From Synechococcus sp. Nb3U1 (GTDB lineage: Bacteria; Cyanobacteriota; Cyanobacteriia; Thermostichales; Thermostichaceae), in contig NZ_JAKFYQ010000001.1 of NCBI RefSeq assembly GCF_021533835.1, forward strand, positions 1,088,079 through 1,152,078: a stretch of 64,000 bases of DNA, read 5' to 3'. The notes beneath the pieces are model-generated. The model saw only the letters and a program-made list of their open reading frames with translations. It made no database searches and was not told the DNA's origin. This document shows, piece after piece, positions 9,007-18,271 of the stretch (positions within the stretch are counted from its first letter, which is position 1; each line of letters starts with the position of its first letter). Position numbers and translations under genes: made by a program.

Positions 9007-9981
9007 CTACCACTGAATATCCTCAATGATTTGCCGCAGGATGTGGGCGGAGTGGTGTAGTTGCTTGCGCTCGGTTTCCGTCAGGGACATAGCGAGGGTG
9101 CGTTCTACCCCGCGCCGCCCGATGATATTGGGCAAACTGAGGCACACATCCGATAGACCGTATTCCCCTTGAGTGAGGCTGCTTACGGTCAAAACACGGT
9201 GTTGATCCCGCAGTAGAGCTTGCACGATCTGGGTTACCCCCAACCCAATGGCGTAGCTGGTAGCCCCTTTGCGACGGATGATCTCATAGGCGGCATTGCG
9301 CACCTGCTCGAAAATATCCCCCAAATGGGCGGGATCCCATTCCGGCGAGAGGTCTCCAATCGGGGTGCCAGCTACGTTCACCTTACTCCAAACTGCCACC
9401 TCGCTATCCCCATGTTCGCCAATGATGTAGGCGTGTAGGCTGCGCGGATCTACTCCCAAGCGCTCCGCCAGAAGGTAGCGAAAGCGGGCCGTATCCAGAA
9501 CTGTGCCTGAGCCGATGACTTGCCCAGTCGGTAACCCAGACAGTTTCCAGGAGACGTAGGTCATGATATCGACGGGGTTACTCACTACCAGCAGAATGGC
9601 GTCGGGACAATGCTCCATCACAGCCGGGATCAAACTCTTGAAAATCTCGACGTTGCGCTGCACCAAATCCAGACGGGTTTCCTCAGGCCGCTGCTTAGCC
9701 CCTGCCGTTAAGATCACCACATCCGATCCGGCACAATCCGCCAGTTCGCCCGCCCGTACCCGTGTCGGCTCCACGAAAGGGATCCCGTGTACGAGATCCA
9801 TCACCTCTCCTTCTGCCTTGTTACGGGCAATATCGCTGATCACCAGTTCGTCCAAGGTGTTTTGAATCACCATCGAGTAGGCACAGGCCATGCCCACCTG
9901 TCCGGCCCCAATGATGGATCCCTTGAGGAGGCGGCGAGCACTTCCCGGATGCACTAGCGTCTGGGCTTCAGAAACGGGCAT
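9007..9981 (-). CDS. ldh: L-lactate dehydrogenase
   Basis: NAD-dependent interconversion of pyruvate and lactate in the cytoplasm. The 324-residue product has the nucleotide-binding GAGQVGMA near residue 25, the substrate loop [11 protein letters not shown] in which the discriminating position is Gln97 (LDH; malate dehydrogenases have Arg), R103, substrate Arg166 in DTARFR and catalytic His190 in IGEHGDSE. The [10 protein letters not shown] segment is also LDH-like. It is in line with trmB. A fermentative LDH suits an organism that meets dark anoxic periods, for example in a mat; that ecological reading is inference. Confidence 0.95.
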   Translation of the reverse strand: MPVSEAQTLVHPGSARRLLKGSIIGAGQVGMACAYSMVIQNTLDELVISDIARNKAEGEVMDLVHGIPFVEPTRVRAGELADCAGSDVVILTAGAKQRPEETRLDLVQRNVEIFKSLIPAVMEHCPDAILLVVSNPVDIMTYVSWKLSGLPTGQVIGSGTVLDTARFRYLLAERLGVDPRSLHAYIIGEHGDSEVAVWSKVNVAGTPIGDLSPEWDPAHLGDIFEQVRNAAYEIIRRKGATSYAIGLGVTQIVQALLRDQHRVLTVSSLTQGEYGLSDVCLSLPNIIGRRGVERTLAMSLTETERKQLHHSAHILRQIIEDIQW

Positions 9982-10271
9982 AAGCGATGACCCTCTTGAC
10001 CGGAGTTCTCCTCCAGCTTACAGAACGGAACGTAGTCATCGAGTGGGGGCAGCGGGAGTCTTTCACCCTGTTTTGAGATGTGGGCACGCTATCAGGCTTA
10101 ACCCAGGTATAACCCTGTCTTTACTTCAGACCGAAAGGCAAACGGTAAGGTGTTGTCAGGAATACGTAGACCTGGCCACACAAATCAGCCTCGACAGCAA
10201 CCGATTGCCGCTGGTTGGTGGAAGGAAGCCCAGCCTCAAGTGTGCTCAGTTTGCCCTATCGGAGCCAACCT

Positions 10272-10910
10272 ATGCCTGAAACGATGCCCAGCCATTCTGC
10301 CGCCAGTCTGACGATTCAGGAGCGCCAACTGCTGGAAGACCTCTATCGGGGACGCAATCTAACTCCCTACACCTCCGGCCAAAAGATTCCTTTGCTTTCT
10401 GAAGAATGGGTGATCGTCTGCCGAGGGGTGGTCCAGCTCACGACCAGCTACCCAAATGGCAGTGAGGCGTTGTTGGGGTTTGCCGGGCCCTCCATGCCCC
10501 TGGGATCCCCTCTCACCCTGTTGGATCCCTATCAGGCAACAGCTTTGACGGCTGTGGATGTGTTGCGGCTGTCGGCAGCGGAAGTGGAGGCCTCAGAAGC
10601 CCTGAGTCAGGGTTTGCTCAAGCAGGTGATGCGCCGATTGCGACAAACCGAAGCTTTATTGGCTTTGGCAGGACGGCGACGAGTGGAAGATCGATTGCGA
10701 CAATTGCTCTCTTTGTTAGCGGCGGAACTGGGATCCCCAGTTGCTGGAGGGGTTCGCATCCAGGTGCGCCTCACCCATCAAGATTTGGCCAATGCCATCG
10801 GTACTACCCGCGTCACCATTACCCGCCTCTTAAATCGCTTTCGCCAGCAGGGGTGGGTTACGCTGGATAAACACCGCCATCTTGTGATCAAACTTGCGGA
10901 TGCCATCTGA
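10272..10910 (+). CDS. CRP/FNR-family transcription regulator
   Basis: The 212-residue protein has an N-terminal cNMP-type beta-barrel region (about residues 20-110, with VCRGVVQLTTSYPNGSEALLG), a dimer helix (LKQVMRRLRQTEALLALAGRRRVEDRLRQ) and a C-terminal winged helix, HTH LTHQDLANAIGTTRVTITRLLNRF, close to the NtcA/CRP recognition helix. The canonical cAMP pocket (RxGES..) is not evident, so the ligand is unknown. It is not NtcA itself: the N-terminal barrel is shorter and differs. The chosen ATG is preferred over a TTG 57 bp upstream. It overlaps the following SDR gene by 11 bp, implying translational coupling. Confidence 0.85.
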   Translation: MPETMPSHSAASLTIQERQLLEDLYRGRNLTPYTSGQKIPLLSEEWVIVCRGVVQLTTSYPNGSEALLGFAGPSMPLGSPLTLLDPYQATALTAVDVLRLSAAEVEASEALSQGLLKQVMRRLRQTEALLALAGRRRVEDRLRQLLSLLAAELGSPVAGGVRIQVRLTHQDLANAIGTTRVTITRLLNRFRQQGWVTLDKHRHLVIKLADAI

Positions 10911-11577
10911 GGTTCCTGCCGCAACACCGACAGCTTGGGTCACGGGTATTACCGGCTACTGGGGACGGAATGTCGCCCTTTGTCTGCTGCGGCAAGGGTG
11001 GGGGGTGGTGGGTTTGTCGCGGTGCCAGCCCAAGGATCTGCAAAGTTGGGCTGAAGCACAGGGCAAGAGCTTGCAATGGTTCCACTTCGATTTAGCTGAC
11101 CCCAACTGGGATCCACTCCTGGATTTTCCTCAGGCAATCTTTCACTGTGCTGCTCGGTTTGATCAGGTTGATCAGGATCTGGCCTTAATGATGCAGGTGA
11201 ATGTCTTGGGGCCGATCCAGCTGATCGAGCAAGGGATCCAGACGATGTCCGACGGGGGTCGCATTGGAGTATTCCTTGGGCAAAATGGCCGCATTGGCCT
11301 GCCAGGCTTGGGGGAGTTTAGCGCTACGCAAGCCGCTCTCTGGACATGGGCCGAAGCTCGCTCCAGATCCCTAGCGGGTTCACGCCTGTCCTTGAGCTTG
11401 GTGTTTCCGCCGCGTGCCCCTTCCGGGTTGCAAGCTCAGTTGGCCAGTCAACTCAGTCGCCCCCCCCAAATTCGCCAACGCCCGACGGCGGATCCCTTGG
11501 TGAAGGGGGTATTGGCAGGAAAGCGTCGGGTAGGGCGTTGGCCCTGGTTGGCGGGGGTTGCTACTTTGCTGTGGTAA
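10900..11577 (+). CDS. SDR-fold protein lacking the catalytic Ser-Tyr-Lys residues
   Basis: The 225-residue product has a short-chain dehydrogenase/reductase Rossmann fold: TGITGYWG at residues 15-22 (TGxxGxxG), an HFDLAD strand and VNVLGP with Asn101. The active-site region, normally YxxxK, reads E-F140-S-A-T-Q144-A-A, so catalytic Tyr and Lys are replaced by Phe and Gln, and no serine sits at the usual upstream site (VFLGQNG). This suggests NAD(P) binding without ordinary SDR chemistry, perhaps a sensing role. The ATG overlaps the stop region of the CRP-family gene by 11 bp, and an alternative TTG lies 6 bp upstream. Co-expression with that regulator is likely. Confidence 0.75.
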   Translation: MPSEVPAATPTAWVTGITGYWGRNVALCLLRQGWGVVGLSRCQPKDLQSWAEAQGKSLQWFHFDLADPNWDPLLDFPQAIFHCAARFDQVDQDLALMMQVNVLGPIQLIEQGIQTMSDGGRIGVFLGQNGRIGLPGLGEFSATQAALWTWAEARSRSLAGSRLSLSLVFPPRAPSGLQAQLASQLSRPPQIRQRPTADPLVKGVLAGKRRVGRWPWLAGVATLLW

Positions 11578-11582
11578 GGGCC

Positions 11583-12446
11583 CTAGGCCAAGCTGGGGAT
11601 AGGAGCGGCACTGGGTACCGACTTGCGCCAAGCCTTGGGCTGTTGGAATTTGTGCAGATCCTGGATCAGCTGCACCCAGCCATCCGACATCGACTCCACC
11701 AAGAGCTTGCCTTTTTCCGGCGTAGCGGCAGTAGCGTCTCCAAGTACACCACTCTGGGTCAGATCGCGGGTCACCCAAGCAAACGGAATTGCCCCTTCCA
11801 TGCTGAGCAGACTATTTTCTGGTAGATCGTGAGGATACTCGCACACCAGCTTATCGGTTCGCACCGTTTCGGGCAGAATATGCATAAGAATGCTGGTTTC
11901 GCCATCGCCAGCATGAATACCAAATTCTCGTTCTTTCTCCGTAAACAGATCCCGCCCCTCGTGGGGGACACGCCAAGCCGCTACCGGGAAGAGCATGAAA
12001 TCTTCGTACTTCTGGTGCACATCCCGCGCCACGATCTCCAGCACCTGCGGTTGGCCGCCGTGAGAGTTGAGGAAGACCAGCTTACGAAACCCAGCTCGGT
12101 AAATGCTTTCGGCCACTTCAGTTAGCACCGCCATCAAGGTTTGGGCGGTAAGGGCGATGGTGCCGGGGAAATGCCAGTGTTCATTGGCCTTGCCATAGCA
12201 CTGGGTGGGCAAAACATAAGCCGGAATCTTGGGATCCAATTTTTCCATGGCGCGTCCGATGATGGCCGTGCCAATCGAAGCATCCACCACCAAGGGCAGA
12301 TGCGGCCCATGCTGTTCAATCGAGGCGACCGGCTGGATGATCACCACATTCTCTTTGTCGGGCATGGCCTGAATCTCGGTCCAAGTCAGGTATGGGAAGA
12401 AACGGTGGGGTGGAACAAAGGTGTGCATCATGGCAGGATCAGTCAA
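11583..12446 (-). CDS. Creatininase-family amidohydrolase
   Basis: Metal-dependent amide hydrolase of the creatininase fold (PF02633 type), cytoplasmic. The 287-residue product shows the metal-site pattern SIEQHGPHLPLVVD (E44, H46, D55), HWHFPGTIAL, LNSHGG (H129) and HAGDGETSIL. The family includes creatininase, the MftE peptidase of mycofactocin maturation and the ArfB formamide hydrolase of F420/riboflavin-type pathways; nothing nearby (no radical SAM or mycofactocin genes) settles the substrate. It converges on the SDR gene with 5 bp between stops. An alternative start ATG lies six codons in. Confidence 0.85.
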   Translation of the reverse strand: MTDPAMMHTFVPPHRFFPYLTWTEIQAMPDKENVVIIQPVASIEQHGPHLPLVVDASIGTAIIGRAMEKLDPKIPAYVLPTQCYGKANEHWHFPGTIALTAQTLMAVLTEVAESIYRAGFRKLVFLNSHGGQPQVLEIVARDVHQKYEDFMLFPVAAWRVPHEGRDLFTEKEREFGIHAGDGETSILMHILPETVRTDKLVCEYPHDLPENSLLSMEGAIPFAWVTRDLTQSGVLGDATAATPEKGKLLVESMSDGWVQLIQDLHKFQQPKAWRKSVPSAAPIPSLA

Positions 12447-12500
12447 ATTCAGAGGGAGCGTTGCCTAGCACCATGCTACAAAATTGAGTTCACGAAATGT

Positions 12501-12534
12501 CTGCGACGAATCTCGCGACCGAGATTCGTCGCAG
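12501..12534. repeat. Perfect 15-bp inverted repeat (hairpin)
   Basis: CTGCGACGAATCTCG pairs perfectly with its reverse complement across a 4-nt loop (CGAC). It lies in the 260-bp spacer between pdhA, whose end is 170 bp away, and the creatininase gene, whose start is 55 bp away. No T-run follows on either strand, so it is not a classical intrinsic terminator; it may be a transcript-end stabiliser, attenuator or dyad operator. Confidence 0.8.
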
Positions 12535-12705
12535 TGCTCTAAAAGCACAGGTTTGGCTGGATGGTGTAGACCGTAGAATGTGCGAAGCCGTGGCTTTTGC
12601 AGGGCTTCAGAAAATATTTCCCTTCAGGAGTGCTCTGGGATATAGCTTGCACCTTAGTGCTGCGAAATAGATTGAAAAGATTTGAGAAGCGCTGCGGAAT
12701 GAGCG

Positions 12706-13707
12706 TCAATCATCTTCTGCGAACACAAAGCGGTACAGCTCATCCAGGGTGGGTTCCGGGCTTTCCAGGGCAAAGGCAACGGCATCTTCGATCAATGCCG
12801 TGGTCTCTGCTTGAATGGTTTGAAACTCCGCTTCACTCATCAGTTGGTGTTCTAGCGCGTAGCGCTCCAGCTGTTTGATCGGATCCCGTTGCCGCCAAAA
12901 TTCCTTATCCTCGGGGCTGCGCAACTCGTCTGGGTCCGCCAAAGAGTGTCCCCGGAACCGATAGGTAATGCACTCGAGCAAGGTGGGGCCTTCTCCTGCG
13001 CGTGCCCGCTCAATCGCCTGTTGGGCGGCCTCTCGTACCGCCAGCACATCCATGCCATCGATCTGATAGCCGGGCATGCCAAAGGCCGGGCCTTTGCGAT
13101 AGATATCAGTATCGGAGGTGGCGCGCTCGTGGGCCATACCGATCGCCCAGAAATTGTTTTCCACCACATACAGAATGGGCAATTTCCAAAGGGCGGCCAT
13201 ATTCAAACATTCGTAAAACTGGCCGTTGTTGCAGGCCCCATCCCCGAAGAAACAGGCGGTGACTTGGTCGGTACCCCGATACTTTGCGGAAAAAGCCGCC
13301 CCGGTGGCCACTGGGATCCCTTCGGCAACGAAAGCATAGCCCCCGAGGAAGTTGTGTTCTGCCGAGAACAGGTGCATCGAGCCCCCTCGCCCCTTACTGC
13401 AGCCGGTGGCCTTGCCAAAGAGTTCCGCCATTACCGCCCGTGCTGGGATCCCGGTGCTGAGGGCATGGACGTGATCCCGATAGGTACTGCACACATAGTC
13501 GCTGGATTTCAGCGCTTTGATTACCCCGGTGGAAACCGCCTCTTGGCCGTTGTAGAGATGCACAAAGCCAAACATCTTGCCCTTGTAGTACATCTCGGCG
13601 CACTTGTCCTCGAACAGACGACCAAGCGTCATATCTTGGTAAAGGATGCGGGCTTCTTCGGCAGAAATGCGGGCCGTAGCCAAGGGGGGCGTAAGTTCCT
13701 GAACCAT
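12706..13707 (-). CDS. pdhA: Pyruvate dehydrogenase E1 component, alpha subunit
   Basis: Thiamin-diphosphate enzyme that decarboxylates pyruvate in the pyruvate dehydrogenase complex, together with E1-beta encoded elsewhere. The 333-residue product carries the TPP motif [20 protein letters not shown]...[15 protein letters not shown], the phosphorylation-loop region [15 protein letters not shown] and the GGSMHLF segment. Length and sequence are typical of the cyanobacterial/plastid form. It is a single gene here: the neighbour upstream (cdsA) is divergent, with a MITE-like element in between. Confidence 0.95.
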   Translation of the reverse strand: MVQELTPPLATARISAEEARILYQDMTLGRLFEDKCAEMYYKGKMFGFVHLYNGQEAVSTGVIKALKSSDYVCSTYRDHVHALSTGIPARAVMAELFGKATGCSKGRGGSMHLFSAEHNFLGGYAFVAEGIPVATGAAFSAKYRGTDQVTACFFGDGACNNGQFYECLNMAALWKLPILYVVENNFWAIGMAHERATSDTDIYRKGPAFGMPGYQIDGMDVLAVREAAQQAIERARAGEGPTLLECITYRFRGHSLADPDELRSPEDKEFWRQRDPIKQLERYALEHQLMSEAEFQTIQAETTALIEDAVAFALESPEPTLDELYRFVFAEDD

Positions 13708-13881
13708 GCTGGGAAAGGGCCAAAGGTGACAAATCTTTGCAGTCCATCAATTATTGCATGCCCCGGCCAGATTGCAGCCTTGCGAAGGGATCCCTTCTCT
13801 GCCCAGATAGAGAGGTTACCCGCTGGCTGAGAAGGTTAAACTGAGAGGCTAAGGCAAGAAGCTTTTCCATTGCGGCAGCGG

Positions 13882-13988
13882 TACAGCTTTTCCCGACTAG
13901 ATGGAGGATCTGAGGCGGCCTGGAATCCTTATCAGATTAAGGAATTAGCCCATATGGACTGTAGTGAATATCGCTGGAAAAAGCTGTA
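13882..13988 (+). mobile_element. MITE-like element, copy A (107 bp)
   Basis: Imperfect 13-bp terminal inverted repeats (TACAGCTTTTCCC at the left, GGAAAAAGCTGTA at the right), related to copies at 25505-25610, 34061-34166 and 36387-36486. Both ends are flanked by TA, consistent with the TA target duplication used by IS630/Tc1-mariner elements. The inside is diverged from copies B and C. It has no coding capacity and lies 69 bp upstream of cdsA, between the divergent pdhA and cdsA genes. Confidence 0.65.
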
Positions 13989-14057
13989 TTCAGAGATTGA
14001 TGGAGCCGAGAGCCGTGACAGGGCCTACTCTTCTGTTTACTTACAACTCATGCTTGG

Positions 14058-14912
14058 GTGGAGAAAGTTTCGGCAGATTCACGCGACCGGATACGCATGA
14101 TGGGAGCACGTTTGGTCAGCGGTGCTGCAGCAATGTTGTTTGCTCTGATGGTCACCCTGCTGGGGGGTTGGTACTTTACGGCGGCGATTGGGCTGATCAT
14201 CTTTTTGGCGCAATTGGAGTTTTTCCGGTTGGTGCAGGCCAAAGGCAATGCCCCAGCCATGCGCACCACCATGTTTTCCAGCCAGATTTTGGTGATCTTG
14301 CAGCAGGTGAAACCGGAATGGACCAGTCCTGCTTTCATCGTGGCGGGATCTGTGATCTGTTTTTATCTGCTCTTTAAGCCGAAGGTGGCCACTATTGCCG
14401 ATATTGCCACCTCGATTTTGGGATTGTTTTACTGCGCCTTGCTACCGAGCTTTTGGATTCGGGTCAGGGCTTTGCCCCTGTCGGAGGGGATCGGCGAGGG
14501 CTTGCAGATTACCCTGTTGGCGATCGGTTGTGTGATCGCGGCGGATGTGGGGGCCTACCTGTGCGGGCGGGCCTTTGGGCGCACCAAACTCTCCATCCTT
14601 AGCCCGAAAAAAACTGTGGAAGGGGCAGTGGCAGGCATTGCCGCCAGTATGTCGCTGGCGGTGGCGGGGGCTGACTACTTAGGCTGGCCGTGGGGATGGA
14701 TCAGCGGCGGGGTCTTGGGGTTTCTGATCGGGTTAACCAGCTTGCTGGGAGACTTAACAGAATCCCTGATGAAGCGGGATGCCGGGGTCAAAGATTCTGG
14801 GGATCTGATCCCAGGCCATGGCGGCATTCTGGATCGGGGGGATAGCTACGTGTTCACCGCCCCGCTGGTGTTCTACTGTATGCAGTTGCTCAACACTTAC
14901 TCGAGCGGATGA
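14058..14912 (+). CDS. cdsA: Phosphatidate cytidylyltransferase
   Basis: Integral membrane enzyme making CDP-diacylglycerol from phosphatidate and CTP, feeding phosphatidylglycerol synthesis, which is essential for photosystem assembly in cyanobacteria. The 284-residue product has several hydrophobic helices and the complete C-terminal signature: SLMKRDAGVKDSGD followed by LIPGHGGILDRGDS. The start is GTG; an ATG 14 codons in (MMGARLVSG) is an alternative and removes only a charged N-terminal tail. A MITE-like element lies immediately upstream and may affect its promoter. Confidence 0.94.
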   Translation: MEKVSADSRDRIRMMGARLVSGAAAMLFALMVTLLGGWYFTAAIGLIIFLAQLEFFRLVQAKGNAPAMRTTMFSSQILVILQQVKPEWTSPAFIVAGSVICFYLLFKPKVATIADIATSILGLFYCALLPSFWIRVRALPLSEGIGEGLQITLLAIGCVIAADVGAYLCGRAFGRTKLSILSPKKTVEGAVAGIAASMSLAVAGADYLGWPWGWISGGVLGFLIGLTSLLGDLTESLMKRDAGVKDSGDLIPGHGGILDRGDSYVFTAPLVFYCMQLLNTYSSG

Positions 14913-15065
14913 AGATTGCAGCTTCTTCTTCATCTAAAATCTGAAGAGATGGATGTCTAGAAGACCTATTAGCTAAGCGGCGGGTAGACCGCAGGTCGTT
15001 CCTAGCCCGCACTGTATTTGTGAATTGTTGTGAATTGTGTTTATGTGTTTACTCAATAAAGATGG

Positions 15066-15956
15066 GTGTCGGGAGTTGTCACGCCGGGGAGTGTCAATAC
15101 TGCCATGTCTGGGATCCCTGCTGCCCCGTCGCCCGTTCCTCCCCGCTCTCTAGAGGGGTTAGACCTTGAGCAAATCAACCTGTCTGCCTCTTCCTTGGCG
15201 CTCCTGGAACACTGCCCCCGCCTGTTTCGCTACGTGTATCTAGAGCAGTTGATTTGGCCTTCTGCTGACGCTTTTGAACACGAACTGGAGCGGCAACACG
15301 GCCAACAGTTTCATCGTTTGGTGGAATTGCACAGTCAGGGGCGAGAGGTGGAGCCGCGTTTGCCCAGCTTGGATGAGGAGGTACAGCAGTGGTGGCGAGT
15401 GTTTTTGGCAAGCCCCCATGCTCATCCACAGGGGCGGGTGTTTGCGGAATTGCCCCTGTGGCAACGAATAGAGGGGTTTAAGCTGATCGCCCGTTTGGAT
15501 CAGTTGGTGATCGCCCCGGCATCTCTCCAGATTGTCGATTGGAAAACCGAGCGCCAACGCCCTCTTGATAGCCACCTACGCAAAAACTGGCAGGTTCGAC
15601 TTTATCCTTTGTTGCTCTGCGGAGTAGCGGAGCAACTGCCCTTAGAGAGCCCTTTTCGCCCTGAACAGGTACAGCTCACCCTCTGGTATGCCCAGCACCC
15701 GCAGCAACCCTTCCACTTGCACTACAGCGCTACCGCCTATGAGCAAGATCTGGCCCATCTGAAAGCCACCCTGACCCACCTGCGGCAATTGGAAGCGCAA
15801 AACTTTCCCATGACACCCCACACCGAACGCTGTGGCAGTTGTCTGTTTCGTTCCCGTTGCTATGGGCTGCTGCCAGAAGGGATCCCAGCAGAAGACCTGT
15901 TAGATTGGGTTTGGCCGACGGAAGAACCGCAGCAGGCTGATCCACAGGTTGATTGA
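15066..15956 (+). CDS. PD-(D/E)XK nuclease-family protein with Fe-S-type cysteines (RecB/Cas4-like)
   Basis: The 296-residue product has the RecB-like nuclease pattern: GQQFHRLVE (motif I helix), RLDQLV then IVDWKTE (the D...DxK core), QVRLYPLLL (motif Q/Y), and four cysteines in AddB/Cas4 arrangement, one in LLEHCPRLFRY near residue 50 and three in CGSCLFRSRC near the C-terminus. This predicts a [4Fe-4S]-stabilised DNA exonuclease or DNA end-processing factor. No CRISPR array, cas gene or helicase is close, so it is probably a repair or housekeeping orphan. The start is GTG; an ATG 13 codons in is equally plausible. Upstream lies AT-rich sequence with a repeated TTGTGAATTG. Confidence 0.8.
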   Translation: MSGVVTPGSVNTAMSGIPAAPSPVPPRSLEGLDLEQINLSASSLALLEHCPRLFRYVYLEQLIWPSADAFEHELERQHGQQFHRLVELHSQGREVEPRLPSLDEEVQQWWRVFLASPHAHPQGRVFAELPLWQRIEGFKLIARLDQLVIAPASLQIVDWKTERQRPLDSHLRKNWQVRLYPLLLCGVAEQLPLESPFRPEQVQLTLWYAQHPQQPFHLHYSATAYEQDLAHLKATLTHLRQLEAQNFPMTPHTERCGSCLFRSRCYGLLPEGIPAEDLLDWVWPTEEPQQADPQVD

Positions 15957-15976
15957 GAGCGACCCAAAGCATCCCT

Positions 15977-16942
15977 CTAGAGCAAGGCCGGTTGGGGCAG
16001 AATCTTCTTGGGCAACAACCCATGTACTCCCTTCATCGGACTATTCACCACCTGGGTAATGTGAAAGTGGATGGCAAGGCTACAGAGCACATAGGCTTCT
16101 TCCCGCTCGATGCCGACAAACTTGTGCAGAAAATCGATCATCCGCTTCAGGGCCAGCTCAAAGGCTGTATCCAGATCTTCGGCAAAGCCCATGGTGATGA
16201 AATCTGTAGGGGTTTCCGCCATCGGCACCTGGAAATGCAAATCCTTGCGCAGGATCAACTGCAGGGTGCCATTCATGGAGGTCTCGATCGCCGTCACATC
16301 AATTTCTCCATCCCCCTGAGCGGAGTGGCCATCCCCCACCGAAAAGAGCGCCCCGGGCAGGAAAACTGGCAAAAAGACACGGGATCCCGCCTGCAGCTGG
16401 CGGTTGTCGATGTTGCCGCCATAGGCCCCCGGCGGTACGGAGTTGCGGCTGGTTTCGTCGGTGGCTACCCCCAGAATGCCGAAGAAGGGGCAAATCGGGA
16501 CACGAATGCCGCTGCCAGGGGGAAATTCTGCCACCCCCCGTTCCAGATCCAAATCGATGAAGCGCAGCCGGGGTTGGTCGAACTCGCCGGGCAATGCCCC
16601 CCAACCGGGACGAATGGCATTGAAGCCAATCGGTAACCGGGGGGTTATCGACTGCAAGCGTACCTCCAAGACATCCCCCGGCTCTGCTCCCTCCACATAA
16701 ATCGGCCCGGTTAACAAATGTGGTCCCGGCCCCACCCGTCGCTCGGCAGGTAGGGTTTTACAAATTTCGATGAACTCCGGTGTGAAGAAGTGATCCGGGG
16801 CTTTGCCGTAGTGGGCGAACCCCGAGTAGGTCTCCACTTGTACCACATCCCCCGATTGCACCCGCAAGGCTGGGGACAGGGTTGAGGAAAACCCGCCCAA
16901 ATGAACAGTGCTGGGGGTGGCATTGAGGGTGTAGGTCGGCAC
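15977..16942 (-). CDS. Acetamidase/formamidase family protein
   Basis: Zinc-dependent amide hydrolase of the FmdA/AmdA family that releases ammonia from formamide or short amides. The 321-residue product contains the family landmarks: SGFAHYGKAPDHFFTPEF, HLLTGPIYVEGAEPGDVLEV, CPFFGILGVA, YGGNIDNRQL and FSVGDGHSAQGDGE. No signal peptide is visible, so it acts in the cytoplasm. It converges on the nuclease gene with 20 bp between stops; upstream is the divergent potA. Together with the nearby transporters and creatininase it suggests use of organic nitrogen, which is inference. Confidence 0.9.
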   Translation of the reverse strand: MPTYTLNATPSTVHLGGFSSTLSPALRVQSGDVVQVETYSGFAHYGKAPDHFFTPEFIEICKTLPAERRVGPGPHLLTGPIYVEGAEPGDVLEVRLQSITPRLPIGFNAIRPGWGALPGEFDQPRLRFIDLDLERGVAEFPPGSGIRVPICPFFGILGVATDETSRNSVPPGAYGGNIDNRQLQAGSRVFLPVFLPGALFSVGDGHSAQGDGEIDVTAIETSMNGTLQLILRKDLHFQVPMAETPTDFITMGFAEDLDTAFELALKRMIDFLHKFVGIEREEAYVLCSLAIHFHITQVVNSPMKGVHGLLPKKILPQPALL

Positions 16943-17152
16943 AGATGGGATCCCTTACGAAAAGGTGCACTCAAATCGTGAATCAGGTTGCCCGTCAAGC
17001 TCGTATCTCTGGCTACCGAATTCTTCATGAATGTTCTCCTGTTTTGGCCCCTCTTCGGGAGGCTCAGCTACAGAACTTGTGCCCAACGTAACTCCAGCTC
17101 ACCCGCAGACTTGCATACTGGGTAAGTGTTGTCCTCTTGCTTGCCAATTGTG

Positions 17153-18271
17153 ATGTCTAGTGTCCCCACCCCTTGGGATGTGGAATTGAAGGGCCTCTAC
17201 AAGCGCTTTGGGGATTTTGTTGCCCTGGATGGCGTCGATTTGCAAATTCGACGCGGCGAGTTTTTTGGCCTGCTTGGGCCTTCCGGCTGTGGCAAAACAA
17301 CCCTGCTGCGTATTCTGGCTGGTCTGGAGATGGCCGATGGCGGGGATGTGCGGATTCGGGGCCGTCAAGTCGGGCATTTGCCCGCCCACAAGCGCAACGT
17401 CAATACCGTTTTTCAGAGCTATGCCCTGTTCCCCTTCATGACCGTAGAGGAAAATGTCGGATTTGGCCTGCGTATGCGGGGATTGCGAGGAGAGACCCTC
17501 CGCAAAAAAGTGGCGGCAGCCCTGGAATTGGTGGAGATTGGGGCGTTTACCGGGCGTAAACCCCACGAGTTGTCCGGTGGGCAGCAGCAGCGGGTGGCTT
17601 TGGCCCGTGCCCTGGTGAATGAGCCTGAAGTACTTTTGCTGGATGAGCCGCTGTCGGCTTTGGATGCCAAGTTGCGCAAGCAACTGCAGGTGCAGTTGTG
17701 TGAGTTGCAGCGTCGTTTGGGGATGACTTTTATTTTCGTGACTCACGACCAGGAAGAAGCCTTGGTGACCAGCGACCGGGTAGCGGTGATGCGGGCTGGG
17801 CGCATTGAGCAAATGGGGTTGATCGATGAAGTTTACGAACGTCCGGCGACGGCGTTTGTGGCGGATTTTTTGGGGGCGAGCAATCTGCTCAAGGGCACCG
17901 CCTGTGGCACCGACTGTGTAGATACTCCCCTGGGGAGGCTGAAGGTGTTGGGGATCCCGGCCAGCCAGGAGCCGGTGCACCTTTCGATTCGCCCGGAAAA
18001 AATTCAGCTCTCTCGCAAAGGTTGGGATCTGCTGCCCAATCAAGTGTCTGTACGGGTAGAGAACCTGATCTACACCGGGGCGGAGAACCAGTACCTGCTG
18101 CAAACCGCCAATGGCCAGCACCTTAAGGCCACTGCTCTCAATACTCTCAATACTGATAACGAAGATTTTGGCTTTGAAATTGGCGAGTCTTTGATGGCCC
18201 ACCTACCCCCGAAAAGCCTGATTCGCTTGCGGCAGCCCCCTGCTATTCCCAACTCCACGGAGGAGCCTTGA
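17153..18271 (+). CDS. potA: PotA-type ABC transporter ATP-binding protein (spermidine/putrescine family)
   Basis: The 372-residue ATPase has Walker A GPSGCGKT at residues 42-49, Q-loop NTVFQSYALFP, signature LSGGQQQRVALARAL, Walker B VLLLDEPLSALD, H-loop THDQEEAL, and a C-terminal TOBE-like regulatory domain (about 270-360, with HLSIRPEKIQLS), which marks the polyamine/Fe/molybdate CUT1-like group. The ATG is chosen over an earlier upstream codon because it gives the family-like N-terminus. Its stop overlaps the start of potB by one base, so the two are coupled. The transported compound is inferred only by family; no PotC or PotD is adjacent. Confidence 0.88.
   Translation: MSSVPTPWDVELKGLYKRFGDFVALDGVDLQIRRGEFFGLLGPSGCGKTTLLRILAGLEMADGGDVRIRGRQVGHLPAHKRNVNTVFQSYALFPFMTVEENVGFGLRMRGLRGETLRKKVAAALELVEIGAFTGRKPHELSGGQQQRVALARALVNEPEVLLLDEPLSALDAKLRKQLQVQLCELQRRLGMTFIFVTHDQEEALVTSDRVAVMRAGRIEQMGLIDEVYERPATAFVADFLGASNLLKGTACGTDCVDTPLGRLKVLGIPASQEPVHLSIRPEKIQLSRKGWDLLPNQVSVRVENLIYTGAENQYLLQTANGQHLKATALNTLNTDNEDFGFEIGESLMAHLPPKSLIRLRQPPAIPNSTEEP

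Noticed and set aside
10272-10910. The global nitrogen regulator NtcA
   Set aside because: The recognition helix is similar, but the N-terminal barrel is shorter and lacks the NtcA-like effector region, so it is left as a general CRP-family regulator.
13870-14100. Plus-strand frame between pdhA and cdsA
   Set aside because: It is mostly MITE copy A sequence and overlaps the cdsA start in another frame; no homology visible.
14908-14934. Terminator after cdsA (GATGAAG...CTTCATC)
   Set aside because: The stem overlaps the stop codon, is only 7 bp and is not followed by a T-run.
17099-18202. Long minus-strand frame opposite potA
   Set aside because: Shadow frame; potA carries every ABC ATPase motif on the plus strand.
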